Positions 42,139-54,842 of a stretch of 64,000 bases of DNA are shown in pieces. The notes beneath the pieces were generated by a model, which saw only the letters and a list, made by a program, of their open reading frames with translations, was not told the DNA's origin and did no database searches. Source of the stretch: Kluyvera genomosp. 1. Its GTDB lineage: Bacteria > Pseudomonadota > Gammaproteobacteria > Enterobacterales > Enterobacteriaceae. The first letter of the stretch is position 1. Every line of letters starts with the position of its first letter. Location of the stretch: positions 116,094 through 180,093 of the forward strand of contig NZ_LGHZ01000018.1 of assembly GCF_001266615.1 (NCBI RefSeq), given 5' to 3'. The translations under genes were made by a program, and so were the position numbers.

Positions 42139-43102
42139 AGTGATCGTACCCCTTCCAGTCCAGCGTGACCGCCTTTCCATCTTGTGTAAAATTCAGCCCT
42201 TCTACATCAGCGCTAATTTGGCCGATACAGGTAAATGCCGTACCGAGCTGGCCCAGTGCCACTTCCAGCGCCCCGCGGTTCAATTCTGGAACCGTAAAGC
42301 ACAGCTCATAATCCTCGCCGCCGGAAAGCGCATAGCGGCATGCCTGCTCTGGCGAAACGTGACGCAGCATCGCCCCAGAATACGGCAGCATATCCAGTTC
42401 AACCCGTGCGCCAACGCCGCTGGCCTTCAGAATATGCCCGAGATCGGAAATCAGCCCGTCGGAGAGATCGATGGCCGAACTGGCGAGGTCACGCAGCGCC
42501 TGGCCTTGCAATACCCGCGGTGTCGGGCGCAGATGGCGCTGTCGTAGATAGGCGGCATCTTCCGGCACCTCAATCTTCAATTGATTCAGCAGCAAAGCCA
42601 ACCCAGCAGCACTGTCACCCGGCGTACCGGTGACGTAAATCCAGTCGCCCGGTTTCGCCCCTGAACGCTTGAGCGCACGCCCCACCGGCACATAGCCGTG
42701 GATACTGAGCGTCATCGCCAGCGGACCCTTGGTGGTGTCGCCGCCAATGAGCTGCATATCGTAGTAGTTTAGCTGTTCAAACAGGCTATCGCTGAACGCC
42801 GCCAGCCAGTTTTCATCGACTGAAGGCAACGTCAATGCCAGCGTTAACCATGCAGGATCGGCGCCCATTGCGGCCAGATCGCTGACGTTAACCGCCAGTG
42901 CTTTATAGGCTAAATCAGCCGGGTCGATATCAGGAAGGAAATGGTTCCCCGCGACCAGCGTGTCGGTACTAATGGCCAGGGTTTGTTTTTCGGGGATGTT
43001 GAGTAAAGCACAATCGTCACCGATACCGGTCTCGACATCAAGACGAGCGTTTCGTACTCGATCAAAATAACGGGCAATCAGGGAGAATTCGCCGCATGCC
43101 AT
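42131..43102 (-). CDS. thiL: Thiamine-monophosphate kinase
   Basis: This 323-residue enzyme of the AIR-synthase/PurM-like fold phosphorylates thiamine phosphate to thiamine diphosphate. [19 protein letters not shown] near 27, [11 protein letters not shown] and the Gly-rich [13 protein letters not shown] near 210 mark substrate and Mg-ATP sites. It sits between nusB and pgpA as in E. coli and overlaps pgpA. Confidence 0.96.
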   Translation of the reverse strand: MACGEFSLIARYFDRVRNARLDVETGIGDDCALLNIPEKQTLAISTDTLVAGNHFLPDIDPADLAYKALAVNVSDLAAMGADPAWLTLALTLPSVDENWLAAFSDSLFEQLNYYDMQLIGGDTTKGPLAMTLSIHGYVPVGRALKRSGAKPGDWIYVTGTPGDSAAGLALLLNQLKIEVPEDAAYLRQRHLRPTPRVLQGQALRDLASSAIDLSDGLISDLGHILKASGVGARVELDMLPYSGAMLRHVSPEQACRYALSGGEDYELCFTVPELNRGALEVALGQLGTAFTCIGQISADVEGLNFTQDGKAVTLDWKGYDHFG

Positions 43103-43132
43103 ACGTTATGCCTCAGCAGAAGGATAAAACAA

Positions 43133-43170
43133 GGCCGGGGAAAGCGGTAAAAACCACCTTCTCACCGGCC
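43133..43170 (-). terminator. Hairpin between nusB and thiL
   Basis: GGCCGG and CCGGCC pair across about 26 bases, and the minus strand continues TTGTTTT. The T tract is interrupted and thiL continues the operon, so partial attenuation rather than full termination is likely. Confidence 0.4.
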
Positions 43171-43176
43171 TACAGG

Positions 43177-43596
43177 TTACTTTTTGCGGGGACGAATGGC
43201 AGGAGCGGCTTTATCCAGCACGCCGTTGACGAACTTGTGGCTGTCTTCAGCGCCAAAGGTTTTTGCCAGCTCGATTGCTTCGTTGATAGCCACTTTGTAC
43301 GGCACATCATCACGCTTAGAAAGCTCGAACAGCGCGATGCGCAGCACAGCCTTCTCTACCTGGCCCAGCTCTTCGAGCAGACGGGACAGGTATGGCTTCA
43401 TCAATCCGTCGAGGTACGCGCTGTTAGTCGCCACCCCGGACAGCAGTTCACGGAAGTACACGACGTCAACATCTTTAACGTCCTGTTCCGCCAGGAACTG
43501 GTATTCAACATCAGAGATGTCGTTCTGGGACAACTGCCAGGAATAGAGCGCCTGGACGGCACACTCACGGGCGCGGCGACGAGCAGCAGGTTTCAC
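43177..43596 (-). CDS. nusB: Transcription antitermination factor NusB
   Basis: This 139-residue all-helical protein starts [20 protein letters not shown]. It binds boxA RNA with NusE in rRNA antitermination. Length equals E. coli NusB. It follows ribH by 19 bases and is part of the nrdR-ribD-ribH-nusB-thiL-pgpA run. Confidence 0.97.
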   Translation of the reverse strand: MKPAARRRARECAVQALYSWQLSQNDISDVEYQFLAEQDVKDVDVVYFRELLSGVATNSAYLDGLMKPYLSRLLEELGQVEKAVLRIALFELSKRDDVPYKVAINEAIELAKTFGAEDSHKFVNGVLDKAAPAIRPRKK

Positions 43597-43615
43597 GGAT
43601 TTCCCCTTACAAAAA

Positions 43616-44086
43616 TCAGGCCTTGATGGCTTTCAATACATTAATCATTTCAAGCGCGGTCAGTGCAGCTTCCGCACCTTTGTTACCGGCTTTTGTGCCA
43701 GCGCGTTCGATGGCTTGTTCAATACTTTCGGTAGTCAGAACACCGAAGGCTACTGGGATTTCGCTGTCCTGAGCGACGTGCGCCAGGCCATTGCTTGCCC
43801 CACCAGCAACATATTCGAAGTGGGCAGTACCGCCACGGATAACTGTACCCAGTGCAATCACCGCATCGTATTTACCGGTTTTAGCCAGTGCGCCTGCTGC
43901 CAGCGGCAGTTCATAAGCGCCAGGAACCCAAACAACGGTGATGTTTTCATCTTTAACCTGACCAATGCGTTTCAGGGCGTCGATAGCACCTTCCAGCAGG
44001 CTGTCATTGATAAAGTTGTTGAAACGCGCGATGGTGATGGCGACGCGAGCGTCCGGGGTAGCAACGTTAGCTTCAATAATGTTCAT
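43616..44086 (-). CDS. ribH: 6,7-dimethyl-8-ribityllumazine synthase
   Basis: This 156-residue enzyme (also called RibE in E. coli) joins 5-amino-6-ribitylaminouracil and dihydroxybutanone phosphate, the penultimate riboflavin step, in a 60-subunit capsid. [21 protein letters not shown] and [18 protein letters not shown] give the active-site surfaces, with the catalytic His in GTAHFEY. It is 85 bases downstream of ribD. Confidence 0.96.
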
Positions 44087-44171
44087 ACTCTTCCTTTGGG
44101 TTCATTTGCCCCGCAGGGGGGCGGATTTTATCATAATATTCTGGGCGCTGCTTCCTCTAATTCGGAATGCC

Positions 44172-45275
44172 TCACGCAGTGGTTAAATGCAGGCAGACGT
44201 CCGGGCCAACCTGGCGTATCTCATTGAATTTAAAATGGGGGGCCTGGCTCAGTTTCTCAAGGCCCGGCAGCACACATAATCCGCGTGCATCGTTTCCTAA
44301 CAGTTTAGGCGCGATATAGACGATAAGCTCATCCACCAGCCCCGCTTCAATCAGCGCACCCGCAAGCGTGGGCCCCGCCTCAACCCAGATGCTGTTTACC
44401 TGTTGTTTTCCCAGCTGCATCATCAGTAACACCAGATCGAGGTGACCGTTATGCTCCGGCACCATCAGCGTTTGCACGCCCTGCGGCCAGCTCCGGGTAT
44501 CGGCTTTAGTGCGGGCAAACAGGGTTTCTCCCGGCTGCTGCACGATACGATGCTCCGGCGTCACGCGGTTGCCGCTGTCGATAACAATACGCAGCGGCTG
44601 ACGCAGATTTTCCTGCGGATAGAGGCTTTGCGTATCAGGGGTCAGTTCATCCCAGCGCACGGTTAATGCCGGATCATCGGCTAATACGGTGGCGCTGCTG
44701 GTTAAAATGGCATGGCTTTCTGCGCGCAGGCGCTGCACGTCGCGGCGCGCCTGCGGTGAGGTGATCCACTGGCTTTCGCCGCTGGCCATCGCCGTGCGCC
44801 CGTCAAGCGATGCGCCAAGTTTAAGCTGAATGTACGGGAAACCAGTACGCATCCGCTTAAGGAAGCCCTTATTCAGCGCTTCGGCCTCGCTCATCATCAG
44901 CCCATGGCTAACTTCAATGCCCGCCTGCTGTAGGCGGTACAAACCGCGCCCGGCAACCTGCGGATTGGGATCTTGCATCGCGGCAACGACGCGCGATACA
45001 CCCGCCGCAATAAGTGCGTCGCAGCACGGTGGCGTGCGGCCGTGATGGCTGCATGGCTCAAGGGTCACGTAGGCGGTCGCACCTTTGGCCTTATCGCCAG
45101 CCATACGCAATGCATGCACTTCCGCGTGCGGCTCACCGGCTCGGTAGTGGAAGCCTTCGCCGACAATTTCGCCCTGATTGACAATCACACAGCCGACACG
45201 CGGGTTCGGATGAGTGGTAAATCGTCCACGCTGCGCCAGCTTCAGGGCGCGCGCCATATACATCTGGTCGCTCAT
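44172..45275 (-). CDS. ribD: Bifunctional riboflavin deaminase/reductase RibD
   Basis: This 367-residue protein has an N-terminal zinc deaminase domain (about 1-145) with PHAEVHAL and PCSHHGRTPPC as zinc ligands and proton donor, and a C-terminal reductase domain (about 147-367) of the dihydrofolate reductase-like type with SLDGRTAMASGESQWI. It performs two consecutive steps on the ribosylpyrimidine intermediate of riboflavin synthesis. It starts three bases after the nrdR stop, indicating cotranscription. Confidence 0.96.
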   Translation of the reverse strand: MSDQMYMARALKLAQRGRFTTHPNPRVGCVIVNQGEIVGEGFHYRAGEPHAEVHALRMAGDKAKGATAYVTLEPCSHHGRTPPCCDALIAAGVSRVVAAMQDPNPQVAGRGLYRLQQAGIEVSHGLMMSEAEALNKGFLKRMRTGFPYIQLKLGASLDGRTAMASGESQWITSPQARRDVQRLRAESHAILTSSATVLADDPALTVRWDELTPDTQSLYPQENLRQPLRIVIDSGNRVTPEHRIVQQPGETLFARTKADTRSWPQGVQTLMVPEHNGHLDLVLLMMQLGKQQVNSIWVEAGPTLAGALIEAGLVDELIVYIAPKLLGNDARGLCVLPGLEKLSQAPHFKFNEIRQVGPDVCLHLTTA

Positions 45276-45278
45276 GAC

Positions 45279-45749
<471 letters not shown>

Positions 45750-45880
45750 CTAATGGAATCTATTTTACCCTGAACTGACGCGACAACAAAGGAACAGCGC
45801 TTTTTGAGACAATGGATCGATGCCAAATGTCGCGCAGCGCGCTACCATTGCGTTATCCCGAGAAGAAGGAAACAGACAGA

Positions 45881-46423
45881 ATGACAAGACGTTACCTAAG
45901 AATTGCCCTGCTGGGAAGCCTCGTCAGCCTGACCGCGTGCGCGCAACAGTCAGAAGTGAAGCAGATGCATCAGAGCATCAGCACCCTGAGTGCCGAAATG
46001 ACGCAGCTAAACAAAGAAACGGTGAAGATCACCCAGCAAAACGCGCTGAATGCGAAATCAACGCGTGGTGTGTACCTGTTGCCTGGCGCCAATACTCCCG
46101 CTCGCTTGAACAGCCAGCTTGGCACGCTGCGTATGTCTCTGCGCAACGTCGCGGCTAACGCGCAGGGTACCGTGCTGACGCTGCGTATTCAGGGTGAGTC
46201 CAACGATCCGCTGCCTGCCTTTACCGGCACCGTGGAATGGGGGCAAATCCAGGGTACCACCGAGCAGTATCAGGAAGTCAACGTCAGCAACCAGCTCTTC
46301 TCAGCCCCCGCAAGCGTTTTGGCCCCGAGCGATGTCGATATTCCGCTACAGCTTAACGGCGTGACGCCGGATCAGTTGGGCTTTGTCCGCATCCACGACG
46401 TTCAACCCGCCAACGCGCAGTAA
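45881..46423 (+). CDS. yajI: Lipoprotein YajI (DUF3251)
   Basis: This 180-residue lipoprotein starts MTRRYLRIALLGSLVSLTAC. The lipobox LTAC puts the lipidated cysteine at residue 20. A short coiled coil (about 24-52, QSEVKQMHQSISTLSAEM) precedes a beta-rich domain. Its function is unknown. The ATG at 45881 follows AGAAGGA; the longer frame upstream has no signal peptide at its start. Confidence 0.9.
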   Translation: MTRRYLRIALLGSLVSLTACAQQSEVKQMHQSISTLSAEMTQLNKETVKITQQNALNAKSTRGVYLLPGANTPARLNSQLGTLRMSLRNVAANAQGTVLTLRIQGESNDPLPAFTGTVEWGQIQGTTEQYQEVNVSNQLFSAPASVLAPSDVDIPLQLNGVTPDQLGFVRIHDVQPANAQ

Positions 46424-46585
46424 TCATCTATTGGCGTCGTAAATCAGTAATCCCTACGACGCTATTCTTATCCTTCCGTTGCCCTAATTTCCGTTTGTAA
46501 AAATTTGCATTAATTCACCCCATCAGTACAATCGCCGCGTCTAATCTACGCAAACGTGAACGCAATCGATTACGCACTTGAAAAA

Positions 46586-46629
46586 TGTGTGAAGCGTGAC
46601 TGATTTTCGTGAGCAAGGATTCATATAAT
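46586..46629 (+). promoter_or_regulatory. tsx promoter with candidate CRP site
   Basis: A perfect -10 TATAAT lies at 46624-46629 with only a weak -35 (TGATTT at 46601-46606). A CRP half-site TGTGA at 46588-46592, with a degenerate second half ACTGA after six bases, is centred about 40 bases before the likely start, a class II position. The upstream sequence 46552-46573 (GTGAACGCAATCGATTACGC) resembles CytR/DeoR-type operator DNA. E. coli tsx is controlled by CRP, CytR and DeoR. Confidence 0.55.
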
Positions 46630-46714
46630 AGGCACGCAGAAACACGAAACATTTAGAAAAACTTCGGTGATAAAAATCACTCTCTTTCGAATTATTTTAT
46701 TAGTGGCATAAAAT

Positions 46715-47578
46715 ATGAAAAAAACATTACTTGCAGCCGGTGCGGCGCTGGCGCTTTCCGCCTCTTTCACTGCGAACGCAGCAGGCGACTCTCAGCCGCA
46801 ATACGTTTCCGACTGGTGGCACCAGAGCGTCAACGTGGTAGGTAGCTACCACACCCGTTTCTCGCCAAAACTGAACAACGACGTTTATCTGGAATACGAA
46901 GCGTTTGCTAAAAAAGATTGGTTAGATTTCTACGGCTATATCGATATTCCAAAAACCTTCGACTGGGGTAACGGTAACGATACCGGTATTTGGTCTGACG
47001 GTTCCCCAATGTTCATGGAAATTGAACCACGCTTCTCTATCGACAAGTTGACCGGTGCTGACCTGAGCTTCGGCCCGTTCAAAGAGTGGTACATTGCCAA
47101 CAACTACATCTACGATATGGGTGACAACAAAGCCAGCCGCCAGAGCACCTGGTACATGGGTCTGGGTACCGATATCGACACCGGCCTGCCAATGAGCCTG
47201 TCCATGAACGTGTATGCAAAATACCAGTGGCAGAACTATGGCGCAGCCAACGAAAACGAGTGGGACGGCTACCGCTTCAAAGTGAAATACTTTGTTCCGA
47301 TTTCCGATCTGTGGGGCGGCAAGCTGAGCTACATCGGCTTCACCAACTTCGACTGGGGCTCCGATCTGGGCGATGAACCAAACCGTACCAGCAACTCCAT
47401 TGCTTCCAGCCACATCCTGGCGCTGAACTACGATCACTGGCACTACTCTGTCGTTGCTCGTTACTTCCATAACGGCGGCCAGTGGAAAGGTGGGGATACT
47501 CTGAACTGGGGCGAAGGCGACTTCAGCGCCAAATCGACCGGCTGGGGTGGTTACCTGGTTGTCGGTTACAACTTCTAA
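46715..47578 (+). CDS. tsx: Nucleoside-specific outer membrane channel Tsx
   Basis: This 287-residue outer-membrane beta-barrel has a signal peptide (1-22, [20 protein letters not shown], cleaved after ANA) and a terminal aromatic residue (VVGYNF) typical of outer-membrane insertion. Phrases such as [19 protein letters not shown] and [12 protein letters not shown] are family signatures. It lets nucleosides cross the outer membrane and is a receptor for phage T6 and colicin K in E. coli. Variable loop residues decide phage recognition. Confidence 0.96.
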   Translation: MKKTLLAAGAALALSASFTANAAGDSQPQYVSDWWHQSVNVVGSYHTRFSPKLNNDVYLEYEAFAKKDWLDFYGYIDIPKTFDWGNGNDTGIWSDGSPMFMEIEPRFSIDKLTGADLSFGPFKEWYIANNYIYDMGDNKASRQSTWYMGLGTDIDTGLPMSLSMNVYAKYQWQNYGAANENEWDGYRFKVKYFVPISDLWGGKLSYIGFTNFDWGSDLGDEPNRTSNSIASSHILALNYDHWHYSVVARYFHNGGQWKGGDTLNWGEGDFSAKSTGWGGYLVVGYNF

Positions 47579-47590
47579 GTTCGTTACCGC

Positions 47591-47618
47591 AAAAAAGGCC
47601 AGAGGAAATCCTCTGGCC
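47591..47618 (-). terminator. Terminator hairpin of the Ldr-like transcript and tsx
   Basis: GGCCAGAGG (47597-47605) pairs with CCTCTGGCC (47610-47618). The minus strand continues with six T, and the plus strand has only CGTTTC. It therefore suits the end of the minus-strand toxin mRNA best and closes tsx more weakly. Confidence 0.7.
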
Positions 47619-47666
47619 CGTTTCGAGCGCATGCTGCCACGCGGCGGCCAGTACGCCCACCTCGCA

Positions 47667-47774
47667 TTATCTCCTGCTATGCCACCAGCCTAAAAACCGA
47701 CCCGCTGCAATACTGACAAGCGTAGGTGCTGCCAGATCGTGCCAGACAATAATGCACACTTCAGTAAGCGACAT
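47667..47774 (-). CDS. Ldr-like small membrane toxin (type I toxin-antitoxin)
   Basis: This 35-residue peptide starts MSLTEVCIIVWHDLAAPTLV and ends LGWWHSRR. It matches the LdrA-D toxin pattern: hydrophobic helix, the invariant WHDLAAP, and a GWW-basic tail. In E. coli Ldr peptides disturb the inner membrane and are silenced by the antisense RNA Rdl. A ribosome-binding site AAGGCGG precedes the ATG, and a strong minus-strand terminator follows 50 bases after the stop. The copy is single, between tsx and yajD, where E. coli K-12 has none. Identification is by motif; toxicity is inferred. Confidence 0.8.
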   Translation of the reverse strand: MSLTEVCIIVWHDLAAPTLVSIAAGRFLGWWHSRR

Positions 47775-47785
47775 ATAACCGCCTT

Positions 47786-47885
47786 GGTTGCAATGGCAAC
47801 GGTTCGCGGCTATCCTCAACTTGTCTAGAGATAGGATTGCCCCCGTTATGTTGCCGGTAAATACCGAACAATGTGCGGGGGTTTT
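47786..47885 (+). ncRNA. Candidate Rdl-like antisense RNA opposite the Ldr leader
   Basis: On the plus strand, opposite the untranslated leader of the toxin gene, CCCCCG (47840-47845) can pair with CGGGGG (47876-47881), followed by TTTT, a terminator. A -10-like TATAAC lies at 47774-47779. An RNA of up to about 100 bases would cover the toxin ribosome-binding region leader, as Rdl does in E. coli. The 5' end is uncertain. Confidence 0.45.
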
Positions 47886-48011
47886 CTCTTTCCAGCGACA
47901 AGGCCACCGGGGATCAAGCCCCCGCAACACTGCGCCTCACCGGGCTATCCCGGCTTGCCGCTGATTCTACTCCGCCTACCGATATCCACACTTATTCCCG
48001 ACCCAACAGGC

Positions 48012-48041
48012 AAAAAAAATCCCAACCTTGCGATCGGGATT
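48012..48041 (-). terminator. Rho-independent terminator of yajD
   Basis: The minus-strand stem AATCCC / GGGATT with an inner CG-rich pairing is followed by eight T, about 33 bases after the yajD stop. The DNA between the toxin leader and this hairpin shows nothing else recognisable. Confidence 0.75.
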
Positions 48042-48073
48042 CCAGCGGTAATGCATACGTTACAAAGTGCCGG

Positions 48074-48421
48074 TTATTTCTTTTTATTCATCATTGCCTG
48101 CAGGTTGGCAAACGGATTATAGGTCGCTTCCCCCACATCTTTCTGCGCATCTTCCCCCGCAACTACCGTTGAACCGTATTGATCCGCCTCGGTGTACTTC
48201 GAGTGTTCGTGATCGTGGCAGTACAGGCACAACAGTTCCCAATTACTCCCGTCTTCTGGATTATTGGTATGATCGTGGTCCATATGGTGAACCGTCAATT
48301 CACGCAGATTAGAGTAAACGAACTCGCGTGAACAGCGGCCGCAGACCCACGGAAACAGCTTTAGCGCTTTTTCACGATAGCCGCTTTCCAGCCGCACGTA
48401 GTTTTTCGGGATGATAGCCAT
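48074..48421 (-). CDS. yajD: HNH-domain nuclease-like protein YajD
   Basis: This 115-residue protein has an HNH endonuclease domain: CGRCSREF (zinc pair), LTVHHMDHDHTNNPEDGSNW with the catalytic histidines, and LLCLYCHDHEHSKY. The C-terminus is lysine-rich (MMNKKK). It is conserved in enterics; its substrate is unknown. It stands alone between the toxin locus and the secDF operon. Confidence 0.93.
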   Translation of the reverse strand: MAIIPKNYVRLESGYREKALKLFPWVCGRCSREFVYSNLRELTVHHMDHDHTNNPEDGSNWELLCLYCHDHEHSKYTEADQYGSTVVAGEDAQKDVGEATYNPFANLQAMMNKKK

Positions 48422-48473
48422 GATGACTCCTCACAAAGCAATATTCAGACTTAATTAGAATAATAAGATGCAA

Positions 48474-48515
48474 TAAAAAAGCCGCAACACGGGTTGGGTG
48501 TTACGGCTTTTTTTA
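48474..48515 (-). terminator. Terminator of the queA-tgt-yajC-secD-secF operon
   Basis: An imperfect stem GCCGCAACAC / GTGTTACGGC with an eight-base loop has runs of A and T on both sides, about 20 bases after the secF stop. Confidence 0.8.
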
Positions 48516-48534
48516 ATCACTTAACGGCGCTCGC

Positions 48535-49506
48535 TTACGGCAGAATTGACGGCTGATCCGCCCCTTCTTTCTCCACTTTCTGCTGCAGCATGTGCTCACG
48601 TTTCATACCCAGCTTCAGCGCCAGCGCCGAGGCTACGTAGATAGACGAGGCGGTACCGATGGAAACACCGATAAGCATGGTCAGCGAGAAGCCTTCCAGT
48701 ACTGGACCACCGAAGAGGTACAGCATCAGAATCACCACTAACGTGGTACCGGACGTAATCAACGTACGGTGCAGCGTTTGGGTCAGCGACACGTTAAAGA
48801 TTTCGTAAGGTGAACCGCGACGAATTTTGCGGAAGTTTTCACGAATACGGTCAGATACCACGATGCTGTCGTTCAGCGAGTAACCGATAACCGACATCAA
48901 CGATGCGACGATCGTTAGGTCAATCTCGATATGGAACAACGACAGGATCCCTAAGGTAATGATCACGTCGTGCGCCAAGGAGATAACCACCCCCGCCGCC
49001 AGTCGCCACTCAAAGCGGAAACCAACGTAAACGAGGATCGAGATCAGCGCAACCATCAGCGCCATCGCACCGGTTTGTGCCAGATCGGCACCCACGCTTG
49101 GCCCCACGAATTCGATACGCTTCACGGCAGCATTCTGGTTGGTGGCTTCGTTAATCACACTCAGCACCTTACTACCCAAGACCTGTCCGCCGTCTGCACC
49201 TTCGGTAGGTGGCATACGTACCATGATGTCATGGCTGCTACCGAAGTTCTGCAGAAGCGGATCAACGAATCCCGCTTTCTCCAGCGCATCGCGCATCACG
49301 TCCATATCCGCCGGTTTTTCCAGCGTGATTTCAATCACCGTACCACCGGTGAAATCGAGACCCCAGTTAAAGCCGCGCACGCCCATCACCACGATGGCCG
49401 CAATCAGCAGAAAACCTGAGATGCCGAAAGCCCAGTAGTCCCAGCGCATAAAGTCATAGACTTTACGGCCGTGGTTCAATTGTTCAACAGTATATTCCTG
49501 TGCCAC
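48535..49506 (-). CDS. secF: Protein translocase subunit SecF
   Basis: This 323-residue, six-helix RND-like membrane protein works with SecD and YajC on SecYEG to complete export using the proton gradient. Family motifs [19 protein letters not shown] and [16 protein letters not shown] are present. The start is a GTG at 49506 (VAQEYTVEQ), which follows GAGGAG; a longer frame is open upstream but does not match the family. It lies ten bases after secD. Confidence 0.96.
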   Translation of the reverse strand: MAQEYTVEQLNHGRKVYDFMRWDYWAFGISGFLLIAAIVVMGVRGFNWGLDFTGGTVIEITLEKPADMDVMRDALEKAGFVDPLLQNFGSSHDIMVRMPPTEGADGGQVLGSKVLSVINEATNQNAAVKRIEFVGPSVGADLAQTGAMALMVALISILVYVGFRFEWRLAAGVVISLAHDVIITLGILSLFHIEIDLTIVASLMSVIGYSLNDSIVVSDRIRENFRKIRRGSPYEIFNVSLTQTLHRTLITSGTTLVVILMLYLFGGPVLEGFSLTMLIGVSIGTASSIYVASALALKLGMKREHMLQQKVEKEGADQPSILP

Positions 49507-49516
49507 TTCGCACTCC

Positions 49517-51364
49517 TCAGATTGACAGCTTTTTGACGCGCTTGCCGCCATACAACAGGTTTACGATGGCACGCGTACCGACAATCGCGGTAAACATCGA
49601 CGTCGCCACACCGATACCGGTAGTAATCGCGAACCCTTTAATTGCACCGGTACCGACCGCATACAGGATCAGGACTTTAATCAGCGTCGTAATGTTCGCA
49701 TCGAAGATGGAACTGAACGCGCCGGCATAGCCCTCGTTGATTGCCTGCTGAACCGAACGACCGTTACTCAACTCTTCTTTGATACGTTCGTTAATCAGTA
49801 CGTTAGCATCGACGGCGACGGCAAGGGTTAATACGATCCCCGCAATCCCCGGCATACTTAGCGTAGCGCCCGGCAGCAACGACATGATACCGACAATCAG
49901 TACCAGGTTAGCAATCAGCGCGCTGGTCGCAATCAGACCGAACTTCTTATAGAAGAAGATCATGAACAGGATAGAGACCACCAGACCGGCCAGACACGCT
50001 TCCAGACCCTGCTTGATGTTCTGCATACCTAGTGTTGGACCGATCGTACGTTCTTCAACAATCTGGATTGGCGCAATCAACGCCCCCGCACGCAGCAGCA
50101 GCGACAGCTGACGTGCTTCGTTAGGGTTACCGATACCGGTGATACGGAAGCTGTTACCCAGTCGGGACTGGATATTGGCGATGTTAATCACCTCTTCTTG
50201 TTTCACCAGCACTGCGCGGCCGTTGGCGTCTTTCTTACCGCTGTCTTTATACTCCACGAACAGGGTCGCCATCGGTTTGCCAATGTTGTCCTTGGTGAAG
50301 TTAGACATGATGTTACCACCCGCGCTATCGAGCGAGATGTTAACCTGCGGCTGGTTGTATTCATCCTGGCTTGAAGTGGAGTCGGTGATATGGTCACCGG
50401 TCAAAATCACGCGCTTGTACAGCACAACAGGCTGCCCTTCACGGGTGTTTTTCACTTCGGAGTCGCCCGGTACACGGCCTGATGCGGCAGCGGCCTGATC
50501 GACATTGCTGTTAACCAGACGGAATTCCAGGGTCGCGGTTGCGCCCAGAATTTCTTTCGCACGCGCGGTGTCCTGAATACCCGGCAGCTCGACCACGATA
50601 CGGTCTGCACCCTGGCGTTGAACAACCGGCTCAGCAACACCTAGCTGGTTTACACGGTTACGCAGAATGTTGATGTTCTGCTGTACCGCATATTCGCGAG
50701 CTTCACTCAGACGCGCATCGGTCATTACCGCACGCATCGCCGTGCTGCCCTGGCTTGAAATCACCAGATCCTGATGACGCTTGCTCAGGTAAGAAATCGC
50801 CTGGTCGCGAGCGTTGCTATCACGGAACGTGATGCTCAGACCGTAGTTGTCTTCTTTACGAACGGTAGTATAAGGAATGCCTTTCTCGCGCAGGTCACTG
50901 CGCAGGCTATCGATATTTTGTTCCTGGAGCTTGCCCAGTGCGGTATCCATATCCACTTCCATCAGGAAGTGAACGCCGCCACGCAGGTCAAGACCGAGCT
51001 TCATTGGCTCTGCATGAATCGCAGCCAACCAGCGCGGAGTTGCCGGAGCAAGGTTAAGCGCCACGACATATTTGTCACCCAGCACGCTCATCAGCGCTTC
51101 ACGCGCGCGCAGCTGGATGTCGGTGGTGTCGAAGCGCGCAAGAATAGCGCCCTCTTCCAGTGCCACAGACTTAGCGGTAATTTTTTCTTCTTGTAACGTT
51201 TTCTGGACCTGGATCAGCGTTTGCTCACTGGCGGCGACGCCGCGCACGCCAGTGATTTGAACAGCCGGATCCTCACCATACAGGTTGGGAAGTGCGTAAA
51301 GCAGGCCGACGACAATGACGACGACCAGCATGATGTACTTCCACAAAGGATAACGGTTTAACAC
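49517..51364 (-). CDS. secD: Protein translocase subunit SecD
   Basis: This 615-residue protein has a first transmembrane helix (about 10-28), a large periplasmic domain with P1 base and head regions (about 30-450), and five further helices. The motif [33 protein letters not shown], and the proton-relay region with [18 protein letters not shown] are present. Length equals E. coli SecD. Confidence 0.97.
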   Translation of the reverse strand: MLNRYPLWKYIMLVVVIVVGLLYALPNLYGEDPAVQITGVRGVAASEQTLIQVQKTLQEEKITAKSVALEEGAILARFDTTDIQLRAREALMSVLGDKYVVALNLAPATPRWLAAIHAEPMKLGLDLRGGVHFLMEVDMDTALGKLQEQNIDSLRSDLREKGIPYTTVRKEDNYGLSITFRDSNARDQAISYLSKRHQDLVISSQGSTAMRAVMTDARLSEAREYAVQQNINILRNRVNQLGVAEPVVQRQGADRIVVELPGIQDTARAKEILGATATLEFRLVNSNVDQAAAASGRVPGDSEVKNTREGQPVVLYKRVILTGDHITDSTSSQDEYNQPQVNISLDSAGGNIMSNFTKDNIGKPMATLFVEYKDSGKKDANGRAVLVKQEEVINIANIQSRLGNSFRITGIGNPNEARQLSLLLRAGALIAPIQIVEERTIGPTLGMQNIKQGLEACLAGLVVSILFMIFFYKKFGLIATSALIANLVLIVGIMSLLPGATLSMPGIAGIVLTLAVAVDANVLINERIKEELSNGRSVQQAINEGYAGAFSSIFDANITTLIKVLILYAVGTGAIKGFAITTGIGVATSMFTAIVGTRAIVNLLYGGKRVKKLSI

Positions 51365-51391
51365 GGCAGTTCCCTTTGGGAAAACGGAATA

Positions 51392-51724
51392 TTACAGCGC
51401 CTTCATGGTGCCTTTCGGCAGAACGGCAGCTACGAAGTCACGTTTGATAACCACTTCAGTGGTGTCGTTCAGTGCGATAGAGATGTAGCCAGTTTCTGCT
51501 ACTTTAGTCACACGACCAACCAGGCCACCGTTCGTCAGGACTTCATCGCCTTTGGCAATGGAGCTCATCAGGTTTTTATGTTCTTTGGTACGTTTCTGCT
51601 GTGGACGCAGGATCATGAAATAGAAGATCAGACCAAAGACTACCAGCATCAGAATCAGAGACATCGGGCTACCCTGCGCCGGAGCACCTGTTGCCGCTAC
51701 CGCATCAGAAATAAAAAAGCTCAT
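51392..51724 (-). CDS. yajC: Sec translocon accessory subunit YajC
   Basis: This 110-residue single-pass membrane protein has a helix at about 19-39 (PMSLILMLVVFGLIFYFMIL) followed by a basic cytoplasmic domain RPQQKRTKEHKNLM and GDEVLTNGGLVGRV. It is part of the SecDF-YajC complex and also associates with AcrB in E. coli. It sits between tgt and secD in one operon. Confidence 0.96.
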   Translation of the reverse strand: MSFFISDAVAATGAPAQGSPMSLILMLVVFGLIFYFMILRPQQKRTKEHKNLMSSIAKGDEVLTNGGLVGRVTKVAETGYISIALNDTTEVVIKRDFVAAVLPKGTMKAL

Positions 51725-51746
51725 TCAAATTCCCTCATTATTAAAA

Positions 51747-53998
<2,252 letters not shown>

Positions 53999-54089
53999 GA
54001 CTGTGACTCTGGGCTTAATAATGAGGCGGGTAGTCTAGTGCCGGGGCGACGTCCCTGCAACCCTTACCCCTCTGGATAAATAGCAAACA

Positions 54090-54671
54090 ATGAATTTTCT
54101 CGCTCATCTGCACCTCGCTCACCTTGCCGACAGCTCCCTGTCAGGGAATCTGTTAGCGGATTTTGTCCGCGGTAATCCCGAGCAGGATTACCCTCCGGCG
54201 GTAGTTGACGGCATTCATATGCATCGTCGCATCGACGTCATGACCGATAATCTGCCGCAGGTGAAAGAGGCCCGCGAATGGTTTCGCCCTGAGACGCGTC
54301 GGGTTGCGCCGATTACGCTGGATGTGATGTGGGATCATTTTTTATCTCGCCATTGGGCGCAAATTTCTCCGGACATCGCGCTGCCAGAATTTGTCCGCTA
54401 TGCCCATACTCAGGTCAATACCATTCTGCCACAGGCGCCCGAACGCTTTATCGTGCTGAACGAGCATCTGTGGTCGGAGCGCTGGCTTGAGCGCTATCGC
54501 GAAATGGATTTTATCCAGCGCGTGTTAAACGGCATGGCCAGCCGTCGTCCGAAGCTTGATGCCCTGCGTGACTCCTGGCATGACCTGGATACGCACTATG
54601 ACGAGTTAGAGACACGCTTCTGGCAGTTTTATCCGCAGATGATGCAGCAAGCGAAAAACAAAACGCTGTAG
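54090..54671 (+). CDS. acpH: Acyl carrier protein phosphodiesterase AcpH
   Basis: This 193-residue HD-like hydrolase removes the 4'-phosphopantetheine arm from [32 protein letters not shown] and [11 protein letters not shown] contain the metal-binding His and Asp residues. Length equals E. coli AcpH (YajB). The orientation divergent from queA is conserved. Confidence 0.94.
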   Translation: MNFLAHLHLAHLADSSLSGNLLADFVRGNPEQDYPPAVVDGIHMHRRIDVMTDNLPQVKEAREWFRPETRRVAPITLDVMWDHFLSRHWAQISPDIALPEFVRYAHTQVNTILPQAPERFIVLNEHLWSERWLERYREMDFIQRVLNGMASRRPKLDALRDSWHDLDTHYDELETRFWQFYPQMMQQAKNKTL

Positions 54672-54766
54672 CGCTTGCATCGCGCGGCGGAATGGCTATG
54701 CTTAATCCTTTGGTAAAAATAAAAGATCAATAGCCAAAACCTATCTAATTAATCGTCACAGTCTTT

Positions 54767-54795
54767 TTGTGTTAACCGCGGCCAGTCCCTATACT
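54767..54795 (+). promoter_or_regulatory. Candidate sigma-70 promoter of the peroxiredoxin gene
   Basis: TTGTGT (54767-54772) and TATACT (54790-54795) are separated by 17 bases, about 48 bases before the start codon. No OxyR-type site was recognised. Confidence 0.45.
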
Positions 54796-54842
54796 TGCCC
54801 GCGTTGCGTTCCATTAACCCTATAAATTCAAAGGAGAACCCC

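Noticed and set aside
47873..48172. Plus-strand open frames of 80-99 codons opposite yajD and the toxin leader
   Set aside because: No similarity, no ribosome-binding site and partial overlap with terminators; they are chance frames.
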